A stretch of 64,000 bases of DNA from Proteiniclasticum ruminis DSM 24773 (GTDB taxonomy: Bacteria; Bacillota; Clostridia; Clostridiales; Clostridiaceae): NCBI RefSeq assembly GCF_000701905.1, contig NZ_JNKC01000005.1, positions 248,001-312,000 of the forward strand, written 5' to 3'. Shown here one piece after another: positions 32,532-42,877 of the stretch. Under the pieces are notes generated by a model, which worked only from the letters and a program-made list of their open reading frames with translations, ran no database searches and was not told the DNA's origin. A program made the position numbers and the translations under genes. Within the stretch, counting starts at the first letter, position 1. Each line of letters starts with the position of its first letter.

Positions 32532-34372
32532 ACAATTCTCCTGAACATCTTTTGCATGTCTTTCTCCGTCAGTTTCACAAGCGTCGGTCTTCCATGGGGA
32601 CAGGAGAAAGGTTCCTCGATGAACCGCAATGTTTCAATCAGATGCCGCATTTCTTCCATCGTAAGCTCCTCATATGCTTTAATCGAGGCTTTACAAGCTG
32701 CAGTTGCGATTCTTAAATACTTCACTTCCTCTTTGCTCCCTTTTCCCAGATTTCTGATGTTATCCAGAATCTCATGGAAATAAGGTGCTGCTTCCGTTTT
32801 CCCTAGAAAAATAGGTACTTCCCGGATGGCAACACTTCGGTCACCAAACTCCTCCAGAAGGAACCCAGCCTCTTTCAGAACTTCTTTATTTTCAAGATAC
32901 AGCTGATGGTCATCCATGGAAAGGTCAAGAATTTCCGGAATCAGAAGCCCTTGGGCAGCCACATGTCCGTTTTTGATTTCTTCCATATATTTCTCGAAGT
33001 TTATTTTTTCATGGGCTGCATGCTGATCAAAGATGTACAGCTCATCCTGAATCTCTGTCAGTATATAGGTGGCCCTGAACTGCCCGATGATCCTTGGCAT
33101 TGGGAATTTCGCGGTGGGTTTCCCTGTATTTTCTTCAGGTCTCGCAGCGGGAACAGTATCTGCCTTCAGCTCTTCAAAAGACTCCTTCAACATAGAATCC
33201 TGGTGCCGTACTGCACCTTCTCTCTTCATGGCATCCAGGGCTTTCTTATCCTCTTCGATCTTCACAACCCTTGGATCCTTTGTGACATCTACCGGTATAT
33301 CAATGCGCACTGGCCCTGTCTCTGGATGTCTCAGCTGCTCATACCTGTCTGGTTCCTCTTCCTCCTGAATTCTGAAGGTCTCCTGAAGCCCTTCACGCAG
33401 AGACTGATGTATGGTGCCGAATACACTTTTGAACATATGACCATCATCTTCAAATTTTATTTCTGCCTTCTGAGGATGAATATTCACATCGATGAGCTCC
33501 GGGAAGATCTCTATGTTAATGACAAAAAAAGGAAATCGGCTTGAAGTGGCAAATGATTTGAACGCCTTTTCCGCTGCAGTGGTGATGACCTTTGACTGCA
33601 CCAGCCTTTTATTGACAAAAATAGTCTCATGGGCCCTTGAGCCTCTGGAGATCTCTTCATGTCCGATGAATCCGAAGATACTGAAGGAATCATAATGATT
33701 TTCAAAGTAAAACACATGATCATGGACTTTCTTGCTGTAAACTTGCCGGATCACATCTTTCTGATTTCCCGTGCCGTAAGTTCTCAGCATCTCCTTCCCA
33801 TCTACAACCAACCGGAACGATATGGAGGGATGAGCCATGGAAATCTTTGAAACGATCTCGGAGATGATAGACCCTTCTCTGGAGGGAGTCTTCAGAAACT
33901 TCTTTCTTGCGGGCACATTATAAAAAAGATCCCGTATTTCCATGAGCGTTCCCTGGTCCATGGAGGAGTACTTCTCATAACGAATCTCTCCCCCTTCAAT
34001 GAGGATCTCCCGGCCATCCTGCTCTCTGGTCTTGGACCTGGTGAGAATTTTAGAAACAGAGGCTATACTCGAGAGAGCTTCTCCACGAAATCCCATGGTC
34101 TGGATGGAAAACAGATCATCCGCTGTGCGGATTTTACTGGTGGCGTGAGGAAGAAACGCATTTCTAAGGTCCTCCTCCAAAATGCCTTCTCCGTTGTCTA
34201 CAATTTTAATAAGTTCTTCTCCACCAGCCTGAATTTCCACATAAATTTCCGTAGCACCGGCATCAATGGAGTTCTCCACCAGCTCTTTCACGACAGAAGC
34301 GGGCCGTTCCACCACTTCTCCTGCTGCAATTTTATTAAAGGTATCTTTTGTTAGAAGATTGATCTTCCCCAT
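32528..34372 (-). CDS. mutL: DNA mismatch repair protein MutL
   Basis: 614 residues. The N-terminal GHKL ATPase has ELVENSIDAGAT, DNGEGI, THATSKI-like PHATSKI and GFRGEALSSIASV. The C-terminal domain has the metal-binding endonuclease motif DQHAAHEKINFE, then ACKASIKA and CPHGRPT. So this is the endonuclease form used in bacteria without MutH. Its start shares the A of the mutS stop (TGATG). Confidence 0.96.
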   Translation of the reverse strand: MGKINLLTKDTFNKIAAGEVVERPASVVKELVENSIDAGATEIYVEIQAGGEELIKIVDNGEGILEEDLRNAFLPHATSKIRTADDLFSIQTMGFRGEALSSIASVSKILTRSKTREQDGREILIEGGEIRYEKYSSMDQGTLMEIRDLFYNVPARKKFLKTPSREGSIISEIVSKISMAHPSISFRLVVDGKEMLRTYGTGNQKDVIRQVYSKKVHDHVFYFENHYDSFSIFGFIGHEEISRGSRAHETIFVNKRLVQSKVITTAAEKAFKSFATSSRFPFFVINIEIFPELIDVNIHPQKAEIKFEDDGHMFKSVFGTIHQSLREGLQETFRIQEEEEPDRYEQLRHPETGPVRIDIPVDVTKDPRVVKIEEDKKALDAMKREGAVRHQDSMLKESFEELKADTVPAARPEENTGKPTAKFPMPRIIGQFRATYILTEIQDELYIFDQHAAHEKINFEKYMEEIKNGHVAAQGLLIPEILDLSMDDHQLYLENKEVLKEAGFLLEEFGDRSVAIREVPIFLGKTEAAPYFHEILDNIRNLGKGSKEEVKYLRIATAACKASIKAYEELTMEEMRHLIETLRFIEEPFSCPHGRPTLVKLTEKDMQKMFRRIV

Positions 34373-36942
34373 CAGTTCACGTCCTTTGCTTCCTGATTCA
34401 GTTCATAAAGAATACGCTGTGCATCCAGTGGACTCATGGATAGCACATCAAGACTTCTCAGCTTTTCGAGCACATGATCTTTCTCAAAATCAAATATGTC
34501 CATCTGAAGAACCCCTGAATCCTCTTTTACTTTATGTGTGGCCTTTGCTGTTCTCTTTTCTTTTTTCTCCAGTTTTGCCAGGATTTCTTTTGCTCTTGCA
34601 AGAAGATTCTTTGGAAGTCCTGCAAGCCTTGCTACCTCTATCCCATAAGATTCATCCGCACCTCCAGGTACGATTTTTCTGAGAAAGGCAATATTTTTCC
34701 CCACCTCTTTTACAAGGACGGAGTAGTTCCTGATGCCATAGAGTTCTTCCTCGAGAGCTGTCAGTTCATGATAATGCGTAGCAAACAGAGTTTTCGCCCC
34801 TTGAATCTCACTGAGAATATGTTCAATGACAGCCCAGGCGATGGAAAGTCCATCATAAGTACTGGTTCCTCTACCCACTTCATCCAAAATAATCAGAGAG
34901 TTTTCTGTCGCATGCAGGAGAATATCCGACACCTCACTCATCTCCACCATAAAGGTGGACTTTCCGCCAGCCAGATCATCCGATGCGCCGATTCGCGTGA
35001 AGATGCGGTCACAGATGGGCAGGCTCGCCTCTTTTGCAGGTACAAAGGATCCAACCTGAGCCATGAGACTCATCAGTGCGGTCTGTCTCATATAAGTGGA
35101 CTTACCGGCCATATTCGGACCAGTGATGATGAGAAAACGTTCTTTGTCCCGATCCATATAGAGGTCATTGGACACAAACTCCCCTTTTTTCATCATCTGT
35201 TCCACCACTGGATGTCTGCCTTCAAGGATTCTTATTTTTCCATCTTCATTGATCTGCGGTTTCACATAGCCGTTATTACGAGCTACTTTGGCAAGGCACT
35301 GATAACAGTCCAGATCGGCAATAATCCTTGCGGTCTGCTTGAGACGCTCTATCTCACCTTCCACTTTATCTCTGATATCCTGAAAAACTTTATATTCAAG
35401 ATCCGCAAGCTTCTCTTCAGCTCCTAAGATTTTATCTTCAATATCTTTCAGCTCCTGTGTGATGAATCTCTCCGCATTCGCTAAGGTCTGTTTTCTGATA
35501 TAGCGGCCTTCCGGAATACTGCTGTAGTTGGATTTTGAAATTTCAATGTAGTATCCGAATACCTTGTTATACCCGACTTTGAGACTTTTGATGCCTGTGA
35601 AATCCCGTTCTTTCTGCTCCATTTCAGCAATATATCTCTTGCCGTTCTGCTTCAGATTCCGCAGTTCCTCAATCTCCTTATGAAAACTGCTTCTGATGAC
35701 GCCGCCATCTTTTAAGGCAAGTGGGGCATCCTCTTCAATGCTGTCCTCTAAAAGTGTATAAACATCTGACAGCACATCAAACTTTCTCGAAAGCCTTGAG
35801 AGTTCACCGTAATCCACCTGTTTCAGGAGGCTCTCCACAATCGGCAGCTTCCCTAGAGACTTCTTTAAAGTGACCATTTCTTTAGGATTTACGGACTTGA
35901 GTGCAATCTTGGAGACAATCCGCTCAATATCAAAAACACCTTTCAGCGCCTCTCTCATATCCTCCAGCAGGTTCAGATTCTGGTAGAACGCCTCCACAGC
36001 ATCCAGACGCTTCACTACAAGCTCTTTGTTCAGCAGAGGAGCTTCGATCCATCTTCTCAGGTTTCTCGACCCCATGGCGGTTTCCGTGTCATCTAGAACC
36101 CATAGAAGGCTTCCCTTCTTGCTCTTGTCCACGATATTTTCTGTAAGTTCCAGGTTCCTTTTCGTATTGATATCTAACGCCATGGAATCTTCTGTGTTAT
36201 AAATCTCCAAATGCGTGATATTGGTTAATGCGGTTTTCTGTGTTTCCTCCAGATATTGAAGCAGTAAAGCGGATGCGGAAGCTACCACACGATTGTACCC
36301 TCCGGTTACACTCTTGAAGTAATTCTGTACACTGCCCTTTTCCAGAGAATCATCGAGCTCTCTCAAATTCACCAGGACATTCCATTTTTTCTGAAGCTCC
36401 TCTCCTAGAGAATCCTCGGTGACAATGACTTCCTTTGGTGTGAACTTGCTCATCTCATTGTGAAGCGAGGAAAGGTTTTGTGGAACATAGGTCCCCTGAA
36501 ACTCTCCCGTAGAGAGATCGCAAAAAGCTACCCCATACCACTCTTCCTGAGACGTGACCGCCATCACATAATTATTTCTTTTATTGTCCACGAAGTTTTC
36601 ATCAAGAAGTGTTCCCGGAGTGACAATTCGGATCACATCTCTTTTGACAATTCCCTTGGCCTCTTTAGGATCTTCCACTTGCTCACAAATACCGACTTTA
36701 TATCCTTTTTGAATCAGTTTCCCAATATAGCCTGCTGCTGCATGGTAAGGAATTCCACACATGGGCGCTCGTTCTTCCAGACCACAATCTCTGCCTGTCA
36801 GGACAAGTTCCAGCTCCTTGGATGCAGTTTCCGCATCCTCAAAAAACATCTCATAGAAGTCACCCAGTCTATAAAAAAGAATACAGTCCTTATACTGCTC
36901 TTTAATTGTAAAATACTGCTGCATCATTGGGGTCAAAGCCAT
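34372..36942 (-). CDS. mutS: DNA mismatch repair protein MutS
   Basis: 856 residues. The N-terminal mismatch-binding domain has the Phe-x-Glu wedge in GDFYEMF. The ABC ATPase has Walker A TGPNMAGKSTYM, the DDLAGGKSTFMVEM region, Walker B ILDEVGRGTSTYDG and ATHYHEL. The length is that of MutS1. It is translated just before mutL and coupled to it. TATAAT-like sequence on the minus strand near 37042 suggests a promoter in the 175-base gap after miaB. Confidence 0.96.
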   Translation of the reverse strand: MALTPMMQQYFTIKEQYKDCILFYRLGDFYEMFFEDAETASKELELVLTGRDCGLEERAPMCGIPYHAAAGYIGKLIQKGYKVGICEQVEDPKEAKGIVKRDVIRIVTPGTLLDENFVDNKRNNYVMAVTSQEEWYGVAFCDLSTGEFQGTYVPQNLSSLHNEMSKFTPKEVIVTEDSLGEELQKKWNVLVNLRELDDSLEKGSVQNYFKSVTGGYNRVVASASALLLQYLEETQKTALTNITHLEIYNTEDSMALDINTKRNLELTENIVDKSKKGSLLWVLDDTETAMGSRNLRRWIEAPLLNKELVVKRLDAVEAFYQNLNLLEDMREALKGVFDIERIVSKIALKSVNPKEMVTLKKSLGKLPIVESLLKQVDYGELSRLSRKFDVLSDVYTLLEDSIEEDAPLALKDGGVIRSSFHKEIEELRNLKQNGKRYIAEMEQKERDFTGIKSLKVGYNKVFGYYIEISKSNYSSIPEGRYIRKQTLANAERFITQELKDIEDKILGAEEKLADLEYKVFQDIRDKVEGEIERLKQTARIIADLDCYQCLAKVARNNGYVKPQINEDGKIRILEGRHPVVEQMMKKGEFVSNDLYMDRDKERFLIITGPNMAGKSTYMRQTALMSLMAQVGSFVPAKEASLPICDRIFTRIGASDDLAGGKSTFMVEMSEVSDILLHATENSLIILDEVGRGTSTYDGLSIAWAVIEHILSEIQGAKTLFATHYHELTALEEELYGIRNYSVLVKEVGKNIAFLRKIVPGGADESYGIEVARLAGLPKNLLARAKEILAKLEKKEKRTAKATHKVKEDSGVLQMDIFDFEKDHVLEKLRSLDVLSMSPLDAQRILYELNQEAKDVN

Positions 36943-37071
36943 TTTCTATTCCTCCGTTAAGATAATAGTCAGGTGATTACTCATTTAAATCATAGAACCT
37001 GATCTATGTTTACCAGTCTGTACACTGCATTACATCTATTATACTAAAAAGCACCTGAAAAATATAATAAG

Positions 37072-37109
37072 AATCTGGAGAATAGACATATCAGTACCTT
37101 CTCCAGATT
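37072..37109 (-). terminator. Terminator after miaB
   Basis: AATCTGGAGAA and TTCTCCAGATT form a perfect 11-bp stem with a 16-base loop, followed on the minus strand by CTTATTATATTTTT. Confidence 0.8.
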
Positions 37110-37117
37110 CTTACTCC

Positions 37118-38467
37118 TTACTGAACCAGTTCTCCCATCAGACTGAAGGATCTGGCTTTGGTAATTTTCACTTGAACCAGTTTTCCCACAAGAACCTCGT
37201 CTCCCGGGAAGTTTACCGTTTTTCCTGTCCGTGTTCTGCCCTGAAGGTATTCATCGTTGTTCTTGCTCTTTCCCTCCACCAGAATCTCAACCACCTGATC
37301 CTGGTAACTCTTGTTGATTTCTATGGAGTTCTTATTCACCGCCTCCACAAGCCGGTTGAATCTTTCATGTTTCACATCTTCAGGCACCTGTTCTTTCATT
37401 CTGTCTGCAGGTGTATATTTTCTTCTGGAATAAATAAATGTATAGGCTGAGTCATATTTCACTTCTTCCACAAGTCTCAGTGTTTCCATAAAATCTTCTT
37501 CCGTCTCTCCTGGGAATCCTATGATGATATCCGTCGTCAACGCAACTCCAGGAATAGCCTCTTTGATTTTCTTCACGATATCAAGATAGTTTTCTCTTGT
37601 GTAGTTTCTGTTCATACGCTTCAGCAGTGCAGTGGAACCGCTTTGCACCGGCAGATGAATCTGCTCTACCACTTTTTCACAGTCTCTTACCGCTTCAATA
37701 ACATCCTCTTTCAGATCCTTGGGGTGTGGAGACATAAACCGGATTCTTTCTAATCCCTCCACCTCATTCACCATTCTGAGCAGTTCGGAGAAAGTGACTT
37801 TTTCCTCCAGATTGTAACCATAGGAGTTCACATTTTGCCCCAGAAGGGTCACTTCTTTATATCCCTTGGATACCAGATCTCTGACTTCAGAAAGAATATC
37901 CTGTGGTTTTCTGGAACGCTCTCTTCCTCGTACATATGGAACCACGCAGAAGGTGCAGAAATTGTCGCAGCCATAGGTGATGGTCACAAATGCTTTTACA
38001 CTTGAATCTCTTACAATCGGGATGCCTTCCACGATTTCTGTTTCTTTTTCGTAGATTTCACAAATCTGAGCATTCTCTGTTCTGGCTCTTTCCAGATACT
38101 CAGGGAACTTATGCGCATTATGCGTACCAAAAACAATATCCACATGTTTATACTTTCTCAGAATCTCTTCTGGCATTCCTTTTTGCTGCATCATACATCC
38201 ACAGACAGCAAGAATCATATCTGGATTCTCACGTTTCAGCGCTTTTAAAGCACCAATATTTCCATACACTTTCAGTTCTGCATTTTCACGCACTGCACAA
38301 GTGTTGAATATAATGACATCCGCTTTGTTTCTGAACATGGTGGACTCGTACCCCATGCTTCGGAGCATTCCGGCAAGTTTCTCAGAATCTTCCTCATTCA
38401 TCTGGCATCCCCAGGTCTCTATCAGGTATTTCTTGCTCAAATCTATATTCCCCTTTTCTACTTTCAT
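37118..38467 (-). CDS. miaB: tRNA methylthiotransferase MiaB
   Basis: 449 residues from ATG 38467. Radical-SAM enzyme adding the methylthio group to i6A37. UPF0004 domain cysteines lie in [17 protein letters not shown] and VCGCMMQQ. The radical-SAM cluster is [18 protein letters not shown], and a TRAM domain ends the protein. The start is uncertain. A TTG at 38440 has the better Shine-Dalgarno (AAGGGG) and gives the usual family N-terminus. An upstream TTG at 38518 lies only a few bases after a TATAAT. Any of these leaves the enzyme intact. Confidence 0.93.
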   Translation of the reverse strand: MKVEKGNIDLSKKYLIETWGCQMNEEDSEKLAGMLRSMGYESTMFRNKADVIIFNTCAVRENAELKVYGNIGALKALKRENPDMILAVCGCMMQQKGMPEEILRKYKHVDIVFGTHNAHKFPEYLERARTENAQICEIYEKETEIVEGIPIVRDSSVKAFVTITYGCDNFCTFCVVPYVRGRERSRKPQDILSEVRDLVSKGYKEVTLLGQNVNSYGYNLEEKVTFSELLRMVNEVEGLERIRFMSPHPKDLKEDVIEAVRDCEKVVEQIHLPVQSGSTALLKRMNRNYTRENYLDIVKKIKEAIPGVALTTDIIIGFPGETEEDFMETLRLVEEVKYDSAYTFIYSRRKYTPADRMKEQVPEDVKHERFNRLVEAVNKNSIEINKSYQDQVVEILVEGKSKNNDEYLQGRTRTGKTVNFPGDEVLVGKLVQVKITKARSFSLMGELVQ

Positions 38468-38666
38468 ATATCCAAAAGAACTTTTTCTTTTGTAAGAATC
38501 GTTCTCTACTAAACACAACAGTTCTATTATAGCTAAAATAGCAATTAATTAAAAGTAGTCTGGACATATCCCATGAATTCATAAATGGTCAACAAATCCA
38601 ATAATAATTCGCTAAATTTCATTAAATTGTAGCATGATGTGACTTTTTGTTAATATATTGTCATTA

Positions 38667-38695
38667 TTGCTTGAATTAATGAAAACGTTTATACT
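38667..38695 (+). promoter_or_regulatory. Promoter of the first aminotransferase gene
   Basis: TTGCTT, 17 bases, TATACT, about 30 bases before the start codon. Confidence 0.6.
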
Positions 38696-38725
38696 GGTTC
38701 TGTAACAAAATTGGGGGGTGTTGTG

Positions 38726-39910
38726 ATGAACGTGGAATTTTCAGAAAGAGCAAACAGGATCAAAGCTTCAGAAATCAGAGAGCTGCTGAAACTGACCGCA
38801 CGACCAGAAATCATATCATTTGCAGGAGGACTTCCTGCCGCAGAGCTTTTTCCGTTGGAATCCCTTGCTGAAATCAGTAAAGAAGTGATTCTTCAGGAGG
38901 GAAAAACAGCATTGCAGTATAGTACCACCGAGGGATTCAATGATTTAAGGGAGATTATTCTAAATCAAAGACTGGCAAAGGTGGGCATCCATGCAACTTT
39001 AGATGAAATTTTTATCACATCCGGGTCTCAGCAGGCTCTGGATTTCTCTGGAAAACTTCTCATCAATGAAGGCGATCCGGTGATTGTGGAGTCTCCTACC
39101 TATCTGGGTGCATTAAATGCCTTCCTGGCTTACGCTCCTTCCTATGTGGAGATTCCATTGGAAGAAGACGGCATGGATCTGGACCTATTGGAAGAACACC
39201 TAAGGGGCGGACTGAAAGCAAAGTTTCTGTATACCATACCAGATTTTCAGAATCCTTCCGGCATCACAATGTCTCTGAAAAAAAGAAAAAGACTCCTGAG
39301 TCTTGCAAACCAGTATGATCTCATCATCATTGAAGATGCGCCCTATGCGGAGCTTGTCCTTGAAGGAAATCAGCTTCCTCCGCTTAAATCTATGGATACT
39401 GAAGGCCGTGTAATTTATCTTGGCACTTTTTCCAAGACATTCACACCTGGCTTACGAATCGGCTGGGTTGTGGGGCATCCAAAAATCATCAATAAATTTA
39501 TACAGATCAAACAAGGTTCAGATCTTCAGACTTCTTCTTTGGATCAGCGTATTGCTGCACGGTATATGCTTCAGTATAATCTGGATGAACATATTGAGCT
39601 GATCAAAAAGGTATACAAAAGAAGAAGAGATGTGATGATCAATGCCATGAAGGCTTCTTTTCACAAAGACATCACCTTCACAGATTCAAAAGGCGGATTG
39701 TTCACTTGGGTGAAAGTAAAAGAGACCATGGATACTAAACTCATCATGGAAGAAGCATTAGCCAAAAATGTTGCTTTTGTACCTGGTGCATCTTTTTTTG
39801 CCAGTGGAGACAAGAAAAATTATATGCGCCTCAATTATTCTTGCATGCCAGAGGAAATGATCGAAATCGGCATAAGAAGACTGGCAGAAGTACTTAATAA
39901 GTACTACTGA
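38726..39910 (+). CDS. PLP-dependent aminotransferase (2-aminoadipate/MocR-like group)
   Basis: 394 residues from ATG 38726 behind GGGGGGTGTTGTG. Fold-type I enzyme with SFAGGLPAAELFP, TSGSQQALDFSGKLL, IPDFQNPSGITM, EDAPYAELV and the PLP lysine in GTFSKTFTPGLRIGW. This pattern matches the LysN/2-aminoadipate and branched-chain or aromatic aminotransferases that resemble the catalytic part of MocR regulators, but without the DNA-binding domain. The substrate cannot be fixed from sequence alone. It has its own promoter and is followed after 39 bases by a second aminotransferase. Confidence 0.85.
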   Translation: MNVEFSERANRIKASEIRELLKLTARPEIISFAGGLPAAELFPLESLAEISKEVILQEGKTALQYSTTEGFNDLREIILNQRLAKVGIHATLDEIFITSGSQQALDFSGKLLINEGDPVIVESPTYLGALNAFLAYAPSYVEIPLEEDGMDLDLLEEHLRGGLKAKFLYTIPDFQNPSGITMSLKKRKRLLSLANQYDLIIIEDAPYAELVLEGNQLPPLKSMDTEGRVIYLGTFSKTFTPGLRIGWVVGHPKIINKFIQIKQGSDLQTSSLDQRIAARYMLQYNLDEHIELIKKVYKRRRDVMINAMKASFHKDITFTDSKGGLFTWVKVKETMDTKLIMEEALAKNVAFVPGASFFASGDKKNYMRLNYSCMPEEMIEIGIRRLAEVLNKYY

Positions 39911-39949
39911 TTCCTGTATAATGAATAAAAAAAGAATGGAGATCAAAAC

Positions 39950-41140
39950 ATGAAGTTATCAAATAGAATCAACGAGATGAAATTTTCTCCCATCCGTAAA
40001 CTATCCCCTTACGCTCAGACAGCCCGTAAGAAGGGACTGAAGGTTCTGGGTCTTAACATTGGACAGCCTGATATCGAAACTCCTCCACAGTTCATGGAGA
40101 CCGTTAAGAAGTTTGATGATAAGGTGCTTAAATATTCCGAATCTAGAGGAGAGGCCGTCTTAGTTGAATCATTTATCCGTTACTATAAAGATTATGGTAT
40201 TGAATTTACAGAAGAGAACCTCATCATAACCAATGGAGGATCAGAAGCTCTTCAGTTTGCTCTTTTCTCTCTACTGAACCCCGATGAGGAAGTGCTCATT
40301 CCAGAGCCTTTTTACACCAACTACTCTTCCTTCACAGACATCGTAGGCTGCAAGGTTCGTCCAATTACTACCTACGGTGATGATGGGTTCCATTTGCCAA
40401 AGATGGAAACGATGGAAAGTCTGATTACTGAAAAAACAAGAGCCATCCTTATTTCAAGCCCATCCAACCCAACAGGCACGATTTACAGTAAGGACGAAAT
40501 CCGTATGTTGGCAGATCTTTGTCTGAAATATGATCTGTATCTGATTTCAGATGAAGTTTATAGAGAGTTTGTCTATGATGGTCTTGAAGTCCACTCACCG
40601 ATGGACATTCCTGAAATTGAGGACCGCGTAGTGCTCATTGACTCTATCAGCAAACGCTACAGTGCCTGCGGTGCACGAATTGGACTTGTGGCTTCCAGAA
40701 ACAAAACCATCATCCAAGCTATGATGAAGCTTGCGCAGTCAAGACTCTGTGCGCCAACACTGGAACAGGTAGCAGCCGCTGCACTTTACGAAACTCCAAA
40801 ATCATATTTTGAAGCCGTTAAAAAAGAATATCAGGAACGAAGAGACATTCTTTTCGAAGGCATTTCTAAGATACCTCATGTAAAAGTAAAGAAACCAACA
40901 GGTGCCTTCTACATGATGATAGAACTTCCCATAGACAACGCAGAAGACTTCTGTATGTGGATACTGGAAAAGTTCAGCTACAAAAACACCACCATTATGA
41001 TGGCCCCTGCCGAAGGATTCTATTTTACAAAAGGACTCGGGGTAAAGGAAGTACGTCTTTCCTACTGTATCAATCAGGAAGATCTGACTCTTGCTGTCGA
41101 AATCCTGAAACTGGCACTTGAAGAATATAATCGAGCATAA
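39950..41140 (+). CDS. PLP-dependent aminotransferase (AspC/AspB-like)
   Basis: 396 residues. Class I aminotransferase: LGLNIGQPDIETPP, TNGGSEALQFALF, SPSNPTGTIYSKDE, SDEVYREFVYDG and PLP lysine in DSISKRYSACGARIG. Related enzymes use aspartate, aromatic amino acids or alanine. It is a different subgroup from the gene just upstream, so this is not a recent duplication. It ends at a strong terminator. Confidence 0.88.
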   Translation: MKLSNRINEMKFSPIRKLSPYAQTARKKGLKVLGLNIGQPDIETPPQFMETVKKFDDKVLKYSESRGEAVLVESFIRYYKDYGIEFTEENLIITNGGSEALQFALFSLLNPDEEVLIPEPFYTNYSSFTDIVGCKVRPITTYGDDGFHLPKMETMESLITEKTRAILISSPSNPTGTIYSKDEIRMLADLCLKYDLYLISDEVYREFVYDGLEVHSPMDIPEIEDRVVLIDSISKRYSACGARIGLVASRNKTIIQAMMKLAQSRLCAPTLEQVAAAALYETPKSYFEAVKKEYQERRDILFEGISKIPHVKVKKPTGAFYMMIELPIDNAEDFCMWILEKFSYKNTTIMMAPAEGFYFTKGLGVKEVRLSYCINQEDLTLAVEILKLALEEYNRA

Positions 41141-41143
41141 AAC

Positions 41144-41172
41144 AACAGACGGTCTTTTGAAGACCGTCTGTT
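41144..41172. terminator. Bidirectional terminator
   Basis: AACAGACGGTCTT and AAGACCGTCTGTT form a perfect 13-bp stem with a 3-base loop between two convergent genes. Its right end overlaps the last two bases of the GNAT gene. Confidence 0.9.
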
Positions 41173-42055
41173 ATTTTATATAGTATAACCATGTGCAAGT
41201 ACTGTTTTCTTCCTGAAAACCTGAAGAAAGATAAAGCTCTTTGGCTCTGAAATTGTCCTCATTGACATCCAGATAAATCTCCTGAATATCTAAAGCTTTT
41301 GCCTTAGACAAAATTGCATTGAGAAAACCTCTGGACTTTCCTTTCTCTCTAAATTCCGGTGCAATACCAAAATTCACAAGAAAATAGCAGCCTTCCTGCC
41401 GATTGATCTGTCCATATCCCACATACTGATCATTTTCCACCAGAAAGAAACTGAGTTCAGGGATATAGGTCTTCTTGGAGATTTCAAGTAGAACGTCCGT
41501 AACGGACAGCGGAACCCGATACTTGTTTTCAAATATCTGATTCTGAAGTTCCACCCTGGCTTTTATATCCTCAATCTGAAACCTCTTGATGTCCACATTC
41601 TGTGAAATACCTGACATGAGATCCAGATTCCTTTTCATCCTTAAAAGTCCTTTTCTGTATGTGAATCCCATATCTGTGAGAAGAATCCGATTTTCTTCAT
41701 TGTCTATGGTCGTGTATTCAAACTGATGGATGTCCAAATGGATGGGAAGTGATTCAATAAAAGCATCCATCACCTCAATCAGCGGTTCAGTTCTTAATTC
41801 AGAAAACGGCTTAAGTGGAACGATGCTTCTCATTTTTACATTGTAATTTCTTGTTTCTGACCAGAGAATCAAGACCGGAACATCATGAAAACAGATGATT
41901 CTCGTTCCAGAACGGTACTGTATTTTATTGAACAGAGAACTCTTCATATATTTATCATAAAGATTCTCATTCAACTCATTGAAATCTCTATATTTCAGCA
42001 GTTCTTTCTTATAGTACTGGAGATCCTTTGCACGAAGTGCTAACGCTTTAAACAT
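41171..42055 (-). CDS. GNAT-family acetyltransferase with N-terminal extension
   Basis: 294 residues. The C-terminal 150 residues form an N-acetyltransferase fold: VGYGQINRQEGCYFLVNFGI, then APEFREKGKSRGFL (the acetyl-CoA loop, close to Q/RxxGxG/A), and IYLDVNEDNFRAKELYLSSGF near the end. The first 140 residues are a separate module, perhaps a degenerate second GNAT domain, since MGFTYRKGLLRMKRNLD looks like the closing strands of one. The acceptor substrate is unknown. A TGATATAAT extended -10 lies about 45 bases upstream. Confidence 0.75.
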   Translation of the reverse strand: MFKALALRAKDLQYYKKELLKYRDFNELNENLYDKYMKSSLFNKIQYRSGTRIICFHDVPVLILWSETRNYNVKMRSIVPLKPFSELRTEPLIEVMDAFIESLPIHLDIHQFEYTTIDNEENRILLTDMGFTYRKGLLRMKRNLDLMSGISQNVDIKRFQIEDIKARVELQNQIFENKYRVPLSVTDVLLEISKKTYIPELSFFLVENDQYVGYGQINRQEGCYFLVNFGIAPEFREKGKSRGFLNAILSKAKALDIQEIYLDVNEDNFRAKELYLSSGFQEENSTCTWLYYIK

Positions 42056-42231
42056 ACTTCAACTCCTTGCTTGTTACAATTCTTTACTGAAGTATGATAA
42101 TTATATCATAGCTTGCAAAAAATATGCTATCATTCGACACACCTAAGGTCATGCAAATAGAAGTATAATTATGTTTCTCCTTCACCCTTCCCCCACGGAT
42201 AAGAGCCTAAAAGTGTCCTCATACTATTTGT

Positions 42232-42771
42232 TTAAAACGCTGTGTGGAGCCTTGCCTTGAGCATTTTATAAAGCGCCACAGCAATAAATCCTCCAGCCAA
42301 GGCTGTGAGAAGTTGAGGTACCCCCATGGTAACTGCAAGTTTTGCTTTTACAGGTTCTGGAATTCCTATAGCAAAGAGGTCAATCAGCTGCGTTGCACTG
42401 ACAAAAAGGAATGCGAACTTCAGTAAACTTGCCAGCATAAATCCAATGAATTCTCCAGTTTTACGGTCCTTCAAAAGAGCGAAAACGCTGCTGTAAAGAA
42501 GATTGCCTGCCGCAATAAACGGAATGAATGGTGCCATGGGTGCAGCAAGAACGCCAGCAAAAAATGCCAGCACGGGCGTTAAAATACCAATGAGAATTGC
42601 CCATTTCACTCCAGCAAAATATACTGTGAGAAGCAAAATCGCATTCACCATAGGCCCAACAAAAAACTGATTGATCTGTGGAATATTCTTACCTAAAATC
42701 TGAATGAGTACTGCCAAAGTCAAAAATAAAGCGCTGAAAATCATGTTTCTGGTTTCTTTTTTTGTGTTCAT
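42232..42771 (-). CDS. ECF transporter S component, substrate unknown
   Basis: 179 residues from ATG 42771 with GGGAGGAAATCAA upstream. Five to six membrane helices. ALFLTLAVLIQILGKNIP and GPMVNAILLLTVYFAGVKWA followed by a Gly/Ala/Pro-rich helix are typical of S components of vitamin transporters. No EcfA/EcfT gene is near. No riboswitch was recognised in the short upstream gap, so the vitamin cannot be guessed. The 176 bases between this gene and the GNAT gene hold only a G-rich tract on the minus strand. Confidence 0.75.
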   Translation of the reverse strand: MNTKKETRNMIFSALFLTLAVLIQILGKNIPQINQFFVGPMVNAILLLTVYFAGVKWAILIGILTPVLAFFAGVLAAPMAPFIPFIAAGNLLYSSVFALLKDRKTGEFIGFMLASLLKFAFLFVSATQLIDLFAIGIPEPVKAKLAVTMGVPQLLTALAGGFIAVALYKMLKARLHTAF

Positions 42772-42840
42772 TTGATTTCCTCCCATACCCTAATGATAAC
42801 ATTTTAACATGATTCCGGAAGAAAATCCCAGAAAACATAA

Positions 42841-42865
42841 AAAACCCCGGATAAACCGGGGTTTT
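42841..42865 (-). terminator. Terminator after rpsA
   Basis: AAAACCCCGG and CCGGGGTTTT with a 5-base loop, followed on the minus strand by TTATG after a six-T run. Confidence 0.92.
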
Positions 42866-42877
42866 GAACCAGAAATC

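Noticed and set aside
32906-33544. Plus-strand open frame over mutL
   Set aside because: Antisense to the conserved MutL linker and ATPase; no supporting signals.
34534-35427. Long plus-strand open frame (297 codons) inside mutS
   Set aside because: mutS on the other strand has all catalytic motifs throughout. The antisense translation is Cys/Phe/His-rich without a plausible fold, and no start signal precedes it.
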